From Treponema_C sp050937815 (GTDB lineage: Bacteria; Spirochaetota; Spirochaetia; Treponematales; Treponemataceae): DNA of 64,000 bases. The position numbers and the translations under genes were made by a program. The notes below the pieces were generated by a model. The model was not told where the DNA came from. It worked only from the letters and a program-made list of their open reading frames with translations, and searched no databases. The DNA is taken from NCBI RefSeq assembly GCF_050937815.1, contig NZ_JACDIJ010000002.1, forward strand, positions 415,231 through 479,230, in the 5' to 3' direction. Shown here in pieces: positions 1 through 9,201 of the stretch (positions are counted from its first letter, which is position 1; each line of letters starts with the position of its first letter).

Positions 1-2
1 AT

Positions 3-536
3 TTTGACCATTTGGGAGCGGTACCTGCATTAAAAAAACGGTATCCTGCGGCGCCCTTGTGTATTCATAAAGCCGATGCGGATTATATCGGTAAAAATGC
101 ACTTGCAAAGCACAGGCGTGATTTTGACCGGGTGGGAGCTTCGTATTTGATTTGTGAATTTGAAGCCCTCTACCCTGAAATTCCGAATGCCGATATCTTC
201 TTCGATGCATCCTCCGAAGGGGTGGAAAAGTTAAGTACAAAAGATGATTTTACACTCGCCTTTGCTCCCGAATGGCGCATAATTCATACGCCGGGCCACA
301 GTCCCGGTTCCATATGCTTATATAACAAAGCCGAAAAAATTCTTTTGTCGGGCGATACGCTTTTTGCCTCTTCGTGCGGCCGTACCGATTTGGCCGGAGG
401 AAATGTAAAGCAGCTTAAACAAAGCCTTGCTCTTCTTTTACAGCTTCCCGCAGATACAAGGGTGTGTCCCGGACATGGAGATCCGACTACAATCGGTAAA
501 GAGCAAAATACCGGATTCGATATTTATTTTGTTTGA
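3..536 (+). CDS. MBL-fold metallohydrolase (glyoxalase II-like), 5' end outside window
   Basis: The reading frame is already open at the left edge, so the gene starts outside the window. The first residues (FDHLGAV) fit the end of the HxHxDH metal-binding motif of metallo-beta-lactamase hydrolases. Further metal ligands follow in TPGHSPGS, SGDTLF and PGHGDPTTIG, the usual spacing for the glyoxalase II/YcbL subgroup, which hydrolyses thioesters such as S-lactoylglutathione. About 177 residues are visible. Its last 13 bases overlap the convergent Na/Pi transporter gene. The substrate cannot be told from sequence alone. Confidence 0.88.
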   Translation, partial: FDHLGAVPALKKRYPAAPLCIHKADADYIGKNALAKHRRDFDRVGASYLICEFEALYPEIPNADIFFDASSEGVEKLSTKDDFTLAFAPEWRIIHTPGHSPGSICLYNKAEKILLSGDTLFASSCGRTDLAGGNVKQLKQSLALLLQLPADTRVCPGHGDPTTIGKEQNTGFDIYFV

Positions 537-2182
537 GCCAGCGCTTCCGATATGCTGTAAGCGCGGTCTCCGACTTTTTCAATGTTGCGTACAATATCGA
601 TATACAAAAGCTCGGCTTTAACTTCGGCGCCTTCTTCAAGGCGCTTGCGGGCTACCTTTTTGAGATTTTTACGGAACATATCTATTTTATCTTCCAGTTC
701 CCGCGCTTGTTCGAACCGCTCGTGAGAAAGCGGGCGGTTTATATTGGCGTTTACAAAATTAAGCAGCTGCTCGACCAAATCGACATAGGGAATAAGTCTG
801 TCCATATCTTCTTTGTCGAATTTCATGCGCTTTTCTATACTGCGTTTAAGATGAATGGCGGTACTGTAACAATCATCGGTAATATTTTCTATTTCATCGA
901 CAATATGCAGCATAGCGTTTATGTTGTTCCGTTGCCTGCCGGTAATCGGCAATTCCATGCAGTTGTACAGATATTTTGAAAGTTGTTCCTGCATTTGATC
1001 CGCATACTCTTCCCGACTTTTTATAAAATCGATATGATCGGTGATAAAGTTTTCCGTACGGTTTTCAAAACCGATACGTATGCGGCCGAACATTTCAATT
1101 GCCAAAGCAATCATATCCGAAATTTCTTTTTCCACTTGTATAATATGGTATTCCGCCGACTTTTTTGCACCGACGGAAATAAAATCCAATTTATAATCTT
1201 CAGGCACATCATCGGGCCGCGGTTTAATTATTTTTTCCGTAAATGCGGCAATTTGTGATGTAAAGGGCAAAAAGAGCAGGGCAATGATAGTATTAAATAA
1301 GGTATGAAGCATAGCGATGTGGGCGGTTAAAGCTGATGTAACCGAACCCGGCGTAATAAAATCAACGGCACTCAAAAGCGGTTTGAAAAAGATAATGGCG
1401 AATACACTGCCCAAAACGTTAAAAAGCACGTGAATTAAAGCTGCCCGCCGCGCATTTACTCTGGTGCCTATAGACGCCAAAACCGTATCGATTGTAGTGC
1501 CGATGTTGCTTCCCAATACCATAGCGGCCGCAAATTCCCATTGTAAAAGACCGTTGTGACACATCGTTAAAATAATTGCGGTTGAGGCGCTTGATGAGTG
1601 AAGAATAAGGGTTAATACAAGACCTGAAAAAACACCTATTAAAACACTCCACACGCTTCCTGCGGGGAAGGTATTTAAAAACGCTATATTGTCGGCGTTA
1701 ATCGGGGGGATTCCCTTTGATAACAATTCCAAACCGATAAACAGCATACCGAAACCCATCAAGGCTTCCCCTATGCTTTCTTTACGCAGTTTACGAAAAT
1801 ATCTTAAAAAGTATCCGATCCCGAATACGGGAACGGCAAAAGCGCTTATATTGAATTTAAATCCGAAAATGGCGACAATCCACGCGGTTATCGTTGTTCC
1901 GATATTTGCACCGAAGATAACGCCGACAGATTGCTGCAAAGTCATTAAACCGCCGTTTACAAATGAAACGGTCATAACGGTTGCCGCACTTGAAGATTGA
2001 ACAATGGCCGTAATAAAAAAACCGGTAAAAAGGGCAGCCAAGCGGTTGTTTGTCATAAATTTGAAAAACCGGTGCAGGCTGTCACCCGTACTTTTTTGAA
2101 TACCGTCGCTGAGCATTTTCATTCCGTATAAAAGCAAAGCAAGGCTTCCTGCCAGCCTAAAGGCAATTGTTACTATACGCAT
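524..2182 (-). CDS. Na+/phosphate cotransporter family protein with C-terminal PhoU-like domain
   Basis: This 552-residue inner-membrane protein has the inverted-repeat signature of the Na/Pi-cotransporter II family: QSSSAAT followed by GANIGTT in the first half, and LHSSSAST followed by GSNIGTT in the second. The last 200 residues are soluble and helical, like PhoU, which suggests coupling of phosphate transport to regulation. Predicted activity is sodium-dependent phosphate movement across the inner membrane. The start is the ATG at 2182; I see no convincing Shine-Dalgarno sequence in front of it. It converges on and slightly overlaps the MBL hydrolase gene. Confidence 0.9.
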   Translation of the reverse strand: MRIVTIAFRLAGSLALLLYGMKMLSDGIQKSTGDSLHRFFKFMTNNRLAALFTGFFITAIVQSSSAATVMTVSFVNGGLMTLQQSVGVIFGANIGTTITAWIVAIFGFKFNISAFAVPVFGIGYFLRYFRKLRKESIGEALMGFGMLFIGLELLSKGIPPINADNIAFLNTFPAGSVWSVLIGVFSGLVLTLILHSSSASTAIILTMCHNGLLQWEFAAAMVLGSNIGTTIDTVLASIGTRVNARRAALIHVLFNVLGSVFAIIFFKPLLSAVDFITPGSVTSALTAHIAMLHTLFNTIIALLFLPFTSQIAAFTEKIIKPRPDDVPEDYKLDFISVGAKKSAEYHIIQVEKEISDMIALAIEMFGRIRIGFENRTENFITDHIDFIKSREEYADQMQEQLSKYLYNCMELPITGRQRNNINAMLHIVDEIENITDDCYSTAIHLKRSIEKRMKFDKEDMDRLIPYVDLVEQLLNFVNANINRPLSHERFEQARELEDKIDMFRKNLKKVARKRLEEGAEVKAELLYIDIVRNIEKVGDRAYSISEALAQTK

Positions 2183-2256
2183 AAGTTACGATAACATAAA
2201 ATAAATGGGCGCGCAAGACCGGCTGTTGTCAAATCTCCTTTCGACTGCTTTTCGTT

Positions 2257-3399
2257 TTATTTATATATCAACTCTCGCAAATGAGAATATCCATCCTTAT
2301 TAAGAGGGAAATAGTCGGCAGATTTGCCTTTAGTAATATGAAGAATGCTGTCGCAGCACTTTACAATAAATTCGTAATCGTGGGTAATAATGAATATAAA
2401 GCGGTCTTCCTTCTTTAATTGTTCCATTAATTTTCCCGTTTGTATCATATGTGTGTAGTCAAGGCCGCTTGTAGGCTCATCAAATACAAGTACCTTTTTT
2501 CCGCAAAACATGGCGGCAGCAATCGCTACCCTCTGTTTTTGTCCGCCGGAAAGAGTCATAGGGTGGCGTTCTTCAAGTCCGTCTAAATTGAGCATTTGTA
2601 AAATATGATTTAGTTTTTGAACGTCGGGATTATCGACACCAAGCGTTATTTCTTTTTGAACACTATCTGCAAATAATTGGTGGTTTACTTCCTGCAATAC
2701 CATATAGCTGTTTTTAATCCTTTGCTTTGGAGACAGCAGCTTGCCTCCGGAAAAATACATACCTTTTTGCCTTTTCATCAATCCGCACAGACAGGTTACG
2801 AATGTGGATTTTCCTGCACCGTTTTCACCGACGACGGCGATAATTTCACCGGCACAAACATGCAATTTGGGAATGTTGAGAACAAGGGATTTACCGTAAC
2901 TGCATTCGATAAAGCGCATATCCATTGAAATATTTTTAATTGGATGCGATATACACGGTTCCTTATATGAGGGGAACACAACACTTCGTATTCCCGTTCG
3001 CAGTCTTTCTGTATCATCAAAGGCGCATAAGTCATTCATTGAATATTCGCCGTCAATATGTCCGTTTTCAAGATGAAAGACACGGTCAACCAAATCTTTC
3101 AAATAATATATTCTATGTTCCGCTATCACAATGGTCTTTCCTTTTGATTTCAATAGCCTAAGTATTTCTCTTATTTTGCAGATAGCAGTAACATCTAAAT
3201 TGGAAGACGGCTCATCAAGTACATATACATCGGGATTCATGGCATAAATACCGGCAAAGGCTATAATTTGCTTTTCGCCCCCGGAAAGCTGAAAAATATT
3301 TTTATCCAACAAATGTTCAATGTGTATATCATGTGCAGCCTGATTCACGCGGATTTCAATCTCTTGCGGGGATAGCCCCGTATTACATACTCCTTTCAA
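2257..3399 (-). pseudogene. 5'-truncated double ATPase of an ECF-type ABC transporter
   Basis: The 380-residue product holds one and a half ABC domains. The first half begins after the Walker A and Q-loop: it has LSGGEKQ and LDEPSSNLD but no P-loop. The second half is complete, with GENGAGKST, LSGGQKQR and FDEPTSGLD. Intact EcfA-EcfA fusions, such as the one at 17219-18985 here, carry both P-loops. The only possible start is a TTG at 3399, lying in front of an AGGAG-like sequence that is itself followed by a start-stop ATG-TAA. I infer that a deletion fused the promoter and leader of an upstream gene to the middle of the ATPase gene. The permease and substrate component are missing, so the system is probably dead. 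Confidence 0.72.
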
Positions 3400-3410
3400 A
3401 ATACGGTTTT

Positions 3411-3430
3411 TAGTTAGATATAACTAACTA
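3411..3430. promoter_or_regulatory. Palindromic operator candidate (TAGTTAG-N6-CTAACTA)
   Basis: Perfect 7-bp inverted arms TAGTTAG (3411-3417) and CTAACTA (3424-3430) are separated by 6 bp, just upstream of the truncated ATPase frame and downstream of the marR gene. AT-rich palindromes of this form are typical MarR-family operators. The adjacent MarR protein is the obvious candidate ligand, but that is inference. Confidence 0.5.
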
Positions 3431-3475
3431 TATGGCTAAAAAAAACCGCCTATTATGGCGCCGTTTACTCCGGGC

Positions 3476-3934
3476 TTACATTTTTTTCAGTACATTTCGT
3501 GCGGTTAATAAAAATCTGTTTACGGCAGCAAGTTCATCCTCTGTCATAGAGGATATTTCCGAAAAAAATGCTGCATTGATTTTCATTTGATACTGCACAA
3601 GTAATTTAAATGCCTGTTCCCCGCCCTCTGTCAAAAAAAGTCCGATACGCTTTTTATCCGAGGCGTCTATTTCTTTGATTATGAGATTGCGCTCTTCCAA
3701 GCGGCTTAATATTTTTTGTATAGCCCCTCTTGTAACGCCGAACCTGCGAGCAATTTTCGAACTGAATATACCCGGTTCTTCGGCAATAATTTTGAGTACA
3801 TGGCTTTCAGCACGATAAAAAATATCTCCATTATCTAATGTAATAGCATTGGTTTTGTTGTTTATTATGGCTTCAATCAGCTCAATGCTTCCGGAAATAA
3901 CCCGCTGTTCAAGATTCTTTTTATCTTTTGGCAT
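3476..3934 (-). CDS. MarR-family transcriptional regulator
   Basis: This 152-residue protein has the winged helix-turn-helix of the MarR family: SSKIARRFGVTRGAIQKILSRL is the recognition region, followed by the wing (KEIDASDKKRIGLFLTEGG) and C-terminal dimerisation helices. Such proteins usually repress their own gene and an adjacent efflux or ABC transporter gene. Here the neighbour in the same orientation is a truncated ECF-type ATPase, so the original target may be lost. Its own promoter (3989-4017) is close to consensus and carries an inverted repeat across the expected transcription start, as expected for autorepression. Confidence 0.9.
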   Translation of the reverse strand: MPKDKKNLEQRVISGSIELIEAIINNKTNAITLDNGDIFYRAESHVLKIIAEEPGIFSSKIARRFGVTRGAIQKILSRLEERNLIIKEIDASDKKRIGLFLTEGGEQAFKLLVQYQMKINAAFFSEISSMTEDELAAVNRFLLTARNVLKKM

Positions 3935-3968
3935 AAGCCGCCTGCCGCCCTCTTAATTGTCTACCCGG

Positions 3969-3997
3969 TATACAACCGTTGTGTACTGAGTATACAA
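3969..3997. promoter_or_regulatory. Inverted-repeat operator over the marR transcription start
   Basis: TATACAAC (3969-3976) and GTTGTGTA (3978-3985) form a near-perfect inverted repeat with one mismatch, and a third half-site GTATACAA lies at 3990-3997 within the promoter. The position, directly downstream of the -10 box, would block transcription when bound. Autorepression by the MarR protein is inferred. Confidence 0.55.
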
Positions 3998-4017
3998 TCA
4001 GTTTAGAATGGTGTCAA
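3989..4017 (-). promoter_or_regulatory. Near-consensus sigma70 promoter of the marR gene
   Basis: On the minus strand TTGACA (4012-4017) is followed after exactly 17 bp by TATACT (3989-3994). This is among the best promoters in the window and points to the MarR gene. Confidence 0.75.
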
Positions 4018-4085
4018 GCAGTTTTATTGCCCCACCTGTATATCCCCCTCTTTTCATTTTTTTTGCTCTATGATAAGATATTTTT

Positions 4086-4913
4086 GTGAAAAAAAGGGTT
4101 CATCCATATGTTTTTTCTCAGATTTTTGGAGTGCAAACCGCATTTTTTATTATCGCCGTTTTTCTTTTTTACATATTATCCTGTTCAAACAAAAACATAC
4201 AATTGAATACCGAAAACACCGAAAAAGACAATACTGTTCCGCTTTATTCGGGTAAAAACGGTTTTTCCGAACCGTATAATATTGTGCTCTTTTTAGGACA
4301 CGGTTTCGCCGATGAAGCGAAAAAAAAAGAACTTTTTTCATTTATTGAAAAAACATACGGTTTTTTACAAAACGGGGGCGGAATGTCCGTTTTAACCTAT
4401 CCCGACGATGTGCGGGTTGCCGGAAAAATCCGTATGTCGTCTTTGTCGGCAAAGCTTAGCGCCCTCAACGAGCAGCGCACGATTTCTGCCTTAATTACCG
4501 TCGGTGCACCGCAAGGAATGCATACGGTGCTTGCCGACTTGGAAGACGAGGGAAGGCGGTTCCCGGTTTTTTCCCTTTTTCCCCAAGATGACGTACTCGG
4601 CACGGAAGCCGGTTCCGATTTGGTTATCGATTATCGCTCCTACGCTTTGAGTAATTCCGGCGAAAGCCATCTTGCTGCGGCGGAAGAAACGGATTTTGAA
4701 TATACGGGACACATTTCCGATGTTCTTATACCGCTTATCCGCGCAGCTTTAGATTGGGACAATATAAAAGAAGATTCCGTGTTTATTCCCGATTTACGAA
4801 TGCAGTTTTTTAAACATACCGGATGTAATTTGGTGATTTATACCGATTCCGTTACGGGACTGAGAGCGAAAAATCATTATGTATTGGAAGGTGTTCCGAG
4901 GAAAAAAGAATGA
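4086..4913 (+). CDS. Putative lipoprotein of unknown function
   Basis: The 275-residue product begins with a basic N-terminus and a hydrophobic segment (about residues 18-31) ending in ILSC, a plausible spirochaetal lipobox. The mature part has alternating strand/helix character (NIVLFLGHGF, ISALITVGAPQG, DLVIDYRS), reminiscent of a periplasmic-binding-protein-like or DUF3798-type fold, but I cannot name the family. The start is a GTG at 4086 without a recognisable Shine-Dalgarno sequence; no in-frame ATG is available nearby. The stop overlaps the ATG of the downstream phosphoesterase, so the two are probably co-translated. Confidence 0.6.
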   Translation: MKKRVHPYVFSQIFGVQTAFFIIAVFLFYILSCSNKNIQLNTENTEKDNTVPLYSGKNGFSEPYNIVLFLGHGFADEAKKKELFSFIEKTYGFLQNGGGMSVLTYPDDVRVAGKIRMSSLSAKLSALNEQRTISALITVGAPQGMHTVLADLEDEGRRFPVFSLFPQDDVLGTEAGSDLVIDYRSYALSNSGESHLAAAEETDFEYTGHISDVLIPLIRAALDWDNIKEDSVFIPDLRMQFFKHTGCNLVIYTDSVTGLRAKNHYVLEGVPRKKE

Positions 4914-5602
4914 ATTCATTGATACAGCAAGACTCCATGCTTATCGGTTCTGCCGATGCCGTGGCGGAACTTGAGAAAAAAACGCACGCGAGGCTGCTTG
5001 TTTTTTCCGACAGTCACGGCGCAATCGATATCGTAAAAAAAATTATTATGCAATTCGGTGCCGATGCGGATGCTTTGGTGTTTTGCGGAGACGGATTTTG
5101 TGATGTTGCCGCTTGTATCGAAGAAGCCTTTTCGGATGATAAGCTGAAAGAACGTTTGCCGCCGGTTATTGCCGCTGTCCGCGGAAACGGGGACGCCGAC
5201 AGTTATGTCATTGCAAACGAAGACGATGCAGAAGAAGATTCCGGCGTACAAAAAAAAGTATTTTCCGCCCAGCGGCTTCAATTTATTGCCGCCGGCCGTA
5301 ATATTCTTGTTATACACGGGCATCGGCACGGAGTCGATTGGGGAACCGAAACCCTTTCATCTGCGGCTTATACGATGGATGCGGATATAGTGTTTTTCGG
5401 ACACACTCACCGTTTGTTTTGGGAAGAACACGGCGGAACCCTTATTCTTAATCCGGGCAGCTGTGTAAATCCGCGTAACCGTTTTCCGCCCAGCTTTGCG
5501 CTGGTAAGTTTTCCAGGCGATACGGAGCGGTTTTCCATAGAATTTTTCGGAATCCGAGAAGGTTTGTTCGGTTCCGTAGATATAATGCCCTTGGCACTAT
5601 AA
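4910..5602 (+). CDS. YfcE-type metallophosphoesterase
   Basis: All metal-binding motifs of the calcineurin-like YfcE/MJ0936 phosphodiesterase group are present in order: FSDSHG (about residue 33), FCGDG (about 58), RGNGD (about 88), VIHGHRHG and FFGHTH, then the LNPGS motif near the C-terminus. Two metal ions would be bound for phosphodiester hydrolysis. At 230 residues it is longer than the usual 160-185, because of about 28 extra N-terminal residues. It overlaps the preceding lipoprotein gene by 4 bases (ATGA). Confidence 0.88.
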   Translation: MNSLIQQDSMLIGSADAVAELEKKTHARLLVFSDSHGAIDIVKKIIMQFGADADALVFCGDGFCDVAACIEEAFSDDKLKERLPPVIAAVRGNGDADSYVIANEDDAEEDSGVQKKVFSAQRLQFIAAGRNILVIHGHRHGVDWGTETLSSAAYTMDADIVFFGHTHRLFWEEHGGTLILNPGSCVNPRNRFPPSFALVSFPGDTERFSIEFFGIREGLFGSVDIMPLAL

Positions 5603-5639
5603 TAAACAGTAAGCCGCCGGTGCGGCAGGGGAGAGTACA

Positions 5640-6920
5640 ATGAGTACACATGAGGTTTTAGGACCGGCCGATCGCCCGTCCTTATCGCGGTGGATACCGC
5701 TCAGTTTTCAACACGTATTTGCCATGTTCGGAGCAACCGTTTTGGTTCCTTTACTGACAGGCTTAAGTCCGTCTACGGCTTTGTTTACTGCCGGCACGGG
5801 AACGCTGTTGTATATTTTAATTACCGGCGCACAGGTGCCGGCTTTTTTAGGTTCGTCCTTTGCCTTTATACCGGCATTAACGGCCATTGCGGGTGCGTAC
5901 GGTATGCCCTATGCGCTCGGAGGAGCCTTTTGTGCCGGTATTTTTTATGCGGCGGTAGCGGGACTGGTAAAAATAGCGGGAACCCGCTGGCTGGATAAAG
6001 CTTTACCTCCTGTCGTCATCGGATCGGTTATTATCGTTATCGGTCTTAATTTAGCGCCCGTGGCAATGCAGTCTTCCATGTATAATAACGGTACGTATTC
6101 TCTCGTATATTTTTCAATTGCATTGGTAACGTTGACAATTGCAATTGTTGTAAGTATTTTTTTAAAAGGTTTTTTTAATACCATTTCAATTTTAATCGGA
6201 TTGGTCGGCGGCTATTTGTTTACGCTGATTATGGGTTGCTTTTTCCCTGCGTATAAAATTATCAATTTTGCGGTTGTACGCGATGCCGCATGGTTCGGCC
6301 TGCCTTCCTTTGCTTTGCCCAAATTCGGCTTTGTGCCCGTTTTAACCTTTATCATTGTATCCCTTGCGACCATTTGCGAACATTTGGGCGACACTATGGT
6401 AACATCCAAGGTCGTCGGACGTGATTTTTATAAAACTCCCGGCTTGCACCGAACTCTTTTAGGAGACGGTCTTGCCACAGCGTGGGCATCCTTATGGGGC
6501 GGCCCGCCGAATACCACATACGGAGAAAATATCGGCGTTATGGCAATAACAAAAGTATACAGTGTTTGGGTTATCGGCGGTGCAGCCGTTATTGCGGTAC
6601 TTTTGTCCTTTATACAAAAATTCGGGGCGATAATTCAAACGATTCCCAATCCCGTTTTGGGCGGCATGTCAATGCTTTTATACGGACTTATTGCTTCAAG
6701 CGGTTTACGCACGATTGTTGAAAGCGGTGTAGATTATAAAGACAAGCGTAATTTAACCATTTCATCGGTTATTATGGTTATCGGTATCGGCGGCGGCGTT
6801 TTACAGTTTAACATCGGGTCCGACTTTCATTTTGCACTCGGCGGTGTTGCCCTTGCAACGGTCGTAGGTATTATATTAAACTTAGTTATTCCGAATAAAA
6901 ACGGAAATAACGGAAGATAA
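5640..6920 (+). CDS. uraA: Uracil/nucleobase permease, NCS2 family (UraA-like)
   Basis: A 426-residue polytopic protein starting after an AGGGGAG ribosome-binding site. N-terminal FQHVFAMFGATVLVPLLTG, then GSSFAFIPAL and the transport motif around ATICEHLGD with GDGLATAWASLWGGPPNTTYGENIGV match uracil permeases: the Glu in CEH and Glu in YGEN are the substrate-contacting residues known from UraA. It should import uracil with protons or sodium. It precedes nagA by 121 bp in the same direction; co-transcription is possible but not shown. Confidence 0.92.
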   Translation: MSTHEVLGPADRPSLSRWIPLSFQHVFAMFGATVLVPLLTGLSPSTALFTAGTGTLLYILITGAQVPAFLGSSFAFIPALTAIAGAYGMPYALGGAFCAGIFYAAVAGLVKIAGTRWLDKALPPVVIGSVIIVIGLNLAPVAMQSSMYNNGTYSLVYFSIALVTLTIAIVVSIFLKGFFNTISILIGLVGGYLFTLIMGCFFPAYKIINFAVVRDAAWFGLPSFALPKFGFVPVLTFIIVSLATICEHLGDTMVTSKVVGRDFYKTPGLHRTLLGDGLATAWASLWGGPPNTTYGENIGVMAITKVYSVWVIGGAAVIAVLLSFIQKFGAIIQTIPNPVLGGMSMLLYGLIASSGLRTIVESGVDYKDKRNLTISSVIMVIGIGGGVLQFNIGSDFHFALGGVALATVVGIILNLVIPNKNGNNGR

Positions 6921-7041
6921 ATTTCAAGAACCGCCAAGACTGCCCGGAGAAAAGATGTTTGTAAAAGCTTTACAGGTGTTCCCGCACTTGTGAGGCCGTA
7001 CCGGAAGGGCATGCTTGGTAGGATTTTGACGGAGAAAGATA

Positions 7042-8214
7042 ATGTCTGTATCGATTTGTTTACATAACGGAACCCTGTTTACGGGATTTTCGAAGATGGA
7101 AAAATGTGCCGTTCTTATTGAAGACGGAAAAATTGCCGATGTGTTTTCCGAACACCGCTTTTTGCAAAAAAGGTTTGAACCTTCCGTCAGAATTTTCGAT
7201 GTTGAAGAATCGTACATTGCTCCCGGTTTTATCGATACGCATATTCACGGATTTAAAGGGCATGGAACCGACAATTGTTCCGTAGAAGCAATGGTTGAAA
7301 TGTCCAAAGATTTGGCCCAGTACGGTGTAACCGCCTTTAATCCCACTCTGTACCCCGCTCCCGAAGAGAATATGATGCACAGTATCAAAGAAATCGTTAA
7401 AGCGATGGGTAAAGAAAACGGTGCTCATATTATGGGGATACATATGGAAGGCCCCTTTATTTCTCCCGATAAATTGGGCGTACAACGACCGGAAACGGTG
7501 CGTACGGTCGATATGGATCTTATGGAACGTTTTTGGCAAGCGTCTAAGGGACATATCGTTAATATGACCGTTGCCCCCGAACTGAAGGGAATGCGCTATC
7601 TGGCCTTGTACGGCCTAAAACACGGCATTGTTATGCAAGCCGGACATACAAATGCCGAATACCAACATATGGTTGAAGGTATGCAAGCCGGAATTCTTCA
7701 TTCGACTCACCTTTTTAATGCTATGAGCCAGCTTCATCACCGCAACCCCGGTGCCGTCGGTGCCGTTCTTATTCATCCGGAAATGTCTTGTGAAGTCATT
7801 GCGGACGGAATTCACGTCCATCCCGATCTATTTAAGCTTTTGGCACGGGATAAACCGCTTGAAAAAATCGTTTTGGTTACCGACGGTTTAACGCCTACCG
7901 AACAGGAAAGCGGGCCGCTTATGGCAAACGGAGAGGAACTTGTATTTGAAGGCGGTTGTTTTCATCGTGCCGCAGACGGCGTTATAGCCGGCTCTTCTTT
8001 GACTATGATTCGCGGAATAAAGAATTTGGTTAAATTCGGTTTGCCCGTTTCCGATGCGGTACGTGCCGCCTCTTCAACGCCGGCTTCGATTATGCACTAT
8101 ACAAAAAAAGGAATGATTATTCCCGGTTACGATGCGGATATTGTCGTATTTGACAAGCAGTTTAATATTCTTGCTTCGATTATCGCCGGCGTTTTTAAAA
8201 AGAACATATTGTAA
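7042..8214 (+). CDS. nagA: N-acetylglucosamine-6-phosphate deacetylase
   Basis: The 390-residue enzyme removes acetate from GlcNAc-6-phosphate. Visible motifs of the amidohydrolase fold are FIDTHIHGFKGHG (metal site, about residue 62), MEGPFISP with the metal-binding Glu, AGHTNA, STHLFNAMS, and the catalytic Asp in LVTDGLTPT. The start at 7042 follows GGAGAAAG. It is followed 49 bp later by nagB, giving the conventional pathway from GlcNAc-6-P to fructose-6-P, probably feeding on host or peptidoglycan amino sugars. Confidence 0.95.
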   Translation: MSVSICLHNGTLFTGFSKMEKCAVLIEDGKIADVFSEHRFLQKRFEPSVRIFDVEESYIAPGFIDTHIHGFKGHGTDNCSVEAMVEMSKDLAQYGVTAFNPTLYPAPEENMMHSIKEIVKAMGKENGAHIMGIHMEGPFISPDKLGVQRPETVRTVDMDLMERFWQASKGHIVNMTVAPELKGMRYLALYGLKHGIVMQAGHTNAEYQHMVEGMQAGILHSTHLFNAMSQLHHRNPGAVGAVLIHPEMSCEVIADGIHVHPDLFKLLARDKPLEKIVLVTDGLTPTEQESGPLMANGEELVFEGGCFHRAADGVIAGSSLTMIRGIKNLVKFGLPVSDAVRAASSTPASIMHYTKKGMIIPGYDADIVVFDKQFNILASIIAGVFKKNIL

Positions 8215-8263
8215 GGAATCTTATTCGGATTATGAGGAAAAAAATTAATACAGGGGGATTAGT

Positions 8264-9067
8264 ATGAGAATTATAATACGGGATAATTATGAACAGTGTT
8301 CCGAATGGGCGGCAAACCATATTGCGCGCGCAATTATCGACTTTGCACCTACGGCAAAAAAACCGTTTGTTCTCGGTTTGCCGACGGGAAGCACACCCTT
8401 AGGAACTTATAAAAAGCTTATTGAACTGAATAAAGCCGAAAAGGTAAGCTTTGAGCATGTGGTAACATTCAATATGGATGAGTATGTAGGATTGCCTGCC
8501 GAGCATCCGCAAAGCTATCATTATTTTATGTGGGAAAATTTTTTCAGCCATATAAACATAAAAAAAGAAAACGTACATATATTAAACGGAATGGCGCGCG
8601 ATTTGGAAGCCGAATGTGCCGCCTATGAAAAAGCCATAGAAGATGTCGGCGGAATAGATTTGTTCTTAGGCGGTGTCGGTGTTGACGGACATCTGGCGTT
8701 TAACGAGCCGGGGTCTTCCTTAGGATCGCGCACCCGTATAAAATCCTTAACGCACGATACCGTTATCGTTAATTCCCGTTTTTTCGGCGGCGATGTCAAA
8801 CAAGTGCCGACCACCGCTTTAACTGTGGGCGTAGCAACCGTTACTTCCGCAAAACAAGTACTTGTATTGATTTGCGGACATAATAAAGCGCGCGCCCTTT
8901 CTCATGCCGTGGAACGCGGCATAAGCCAAATGTGGACAATCAGCGTTTTGCAAATGCACCCTAAGGCGCTTATTGTGTGCGATGAAGATGCAACGGACGA
9001 ATTAAAGGTTGGAACGGTAAAATATTTTAAAGATATTGAAAGCGCCAACATGGACAACGCTTTATAA
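8264..9067 (+). CDS. nagB: Glucosamine-6-phosphate deaminase
   Basis: The 267-residue protein matches NagB throughout: phosphate-binding GLPTGSTPLGTY (about 38-49), FNMDEYVGLP with the catalytic Asp, GVGVDGHLAFNEPGSS, and the C-terminal allosteric region. It converts glucosamine-6-phosphate to fructose-6-phosphate and ammonia. The preceding gene is nagA, and a strong terminator 53 bp downstream ends the unit. Confidence 0.96.
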   Translation: MRIIIRDNYEQCSEWAANHIARAIIDFAPTAKKPFVLGLPTGSTPLGTYKKLIELNKAEKVSFEHVVTFNMDEYVGLPAEHPQSYHYFMWENFFSHINIKKENVHILNGMARDLEAECAAYEKAIEDVGGIDLFLGGVGVDGHLAFNEPGSSLGSRTRIKSLTHDTVIVNSRFFGGDVKQVPTTALTVGVATVTSAKQVLVLICGHNKARALSHAVERGISQMWTISVLQMHPKALIVCDEDATDELKVGTVKYFKDIESANMDNAL

Positions 9068-9119
9068 TTTCAAGTTTTAGGGCAAACGCTCCGATTCGAG
9101 TGCTGCCGTATATACAAAC

Positions 9120-9168
9120 AGGCTGCAGGAATCCGAAAAGATTGCGGATTCCTGCAGCCTGTTTTATT
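9120..9168 (+). terminator. Rho-independent terminator after nagB
   Basis: A perfect 16-bp stem (9120-9135 with 9145-9160, arm AGGCTGCAGGAATCCG) with a 9-base loop is followed by GTTTTATTT. It closes the uraA/nagA/nagB side and faces the minus-strand FecR gene. Confidence 0.88.
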
Positions 9169-9201
9169 TGGGTATGATATTGGAATGTGCCGCCGTTAGG
9201 T

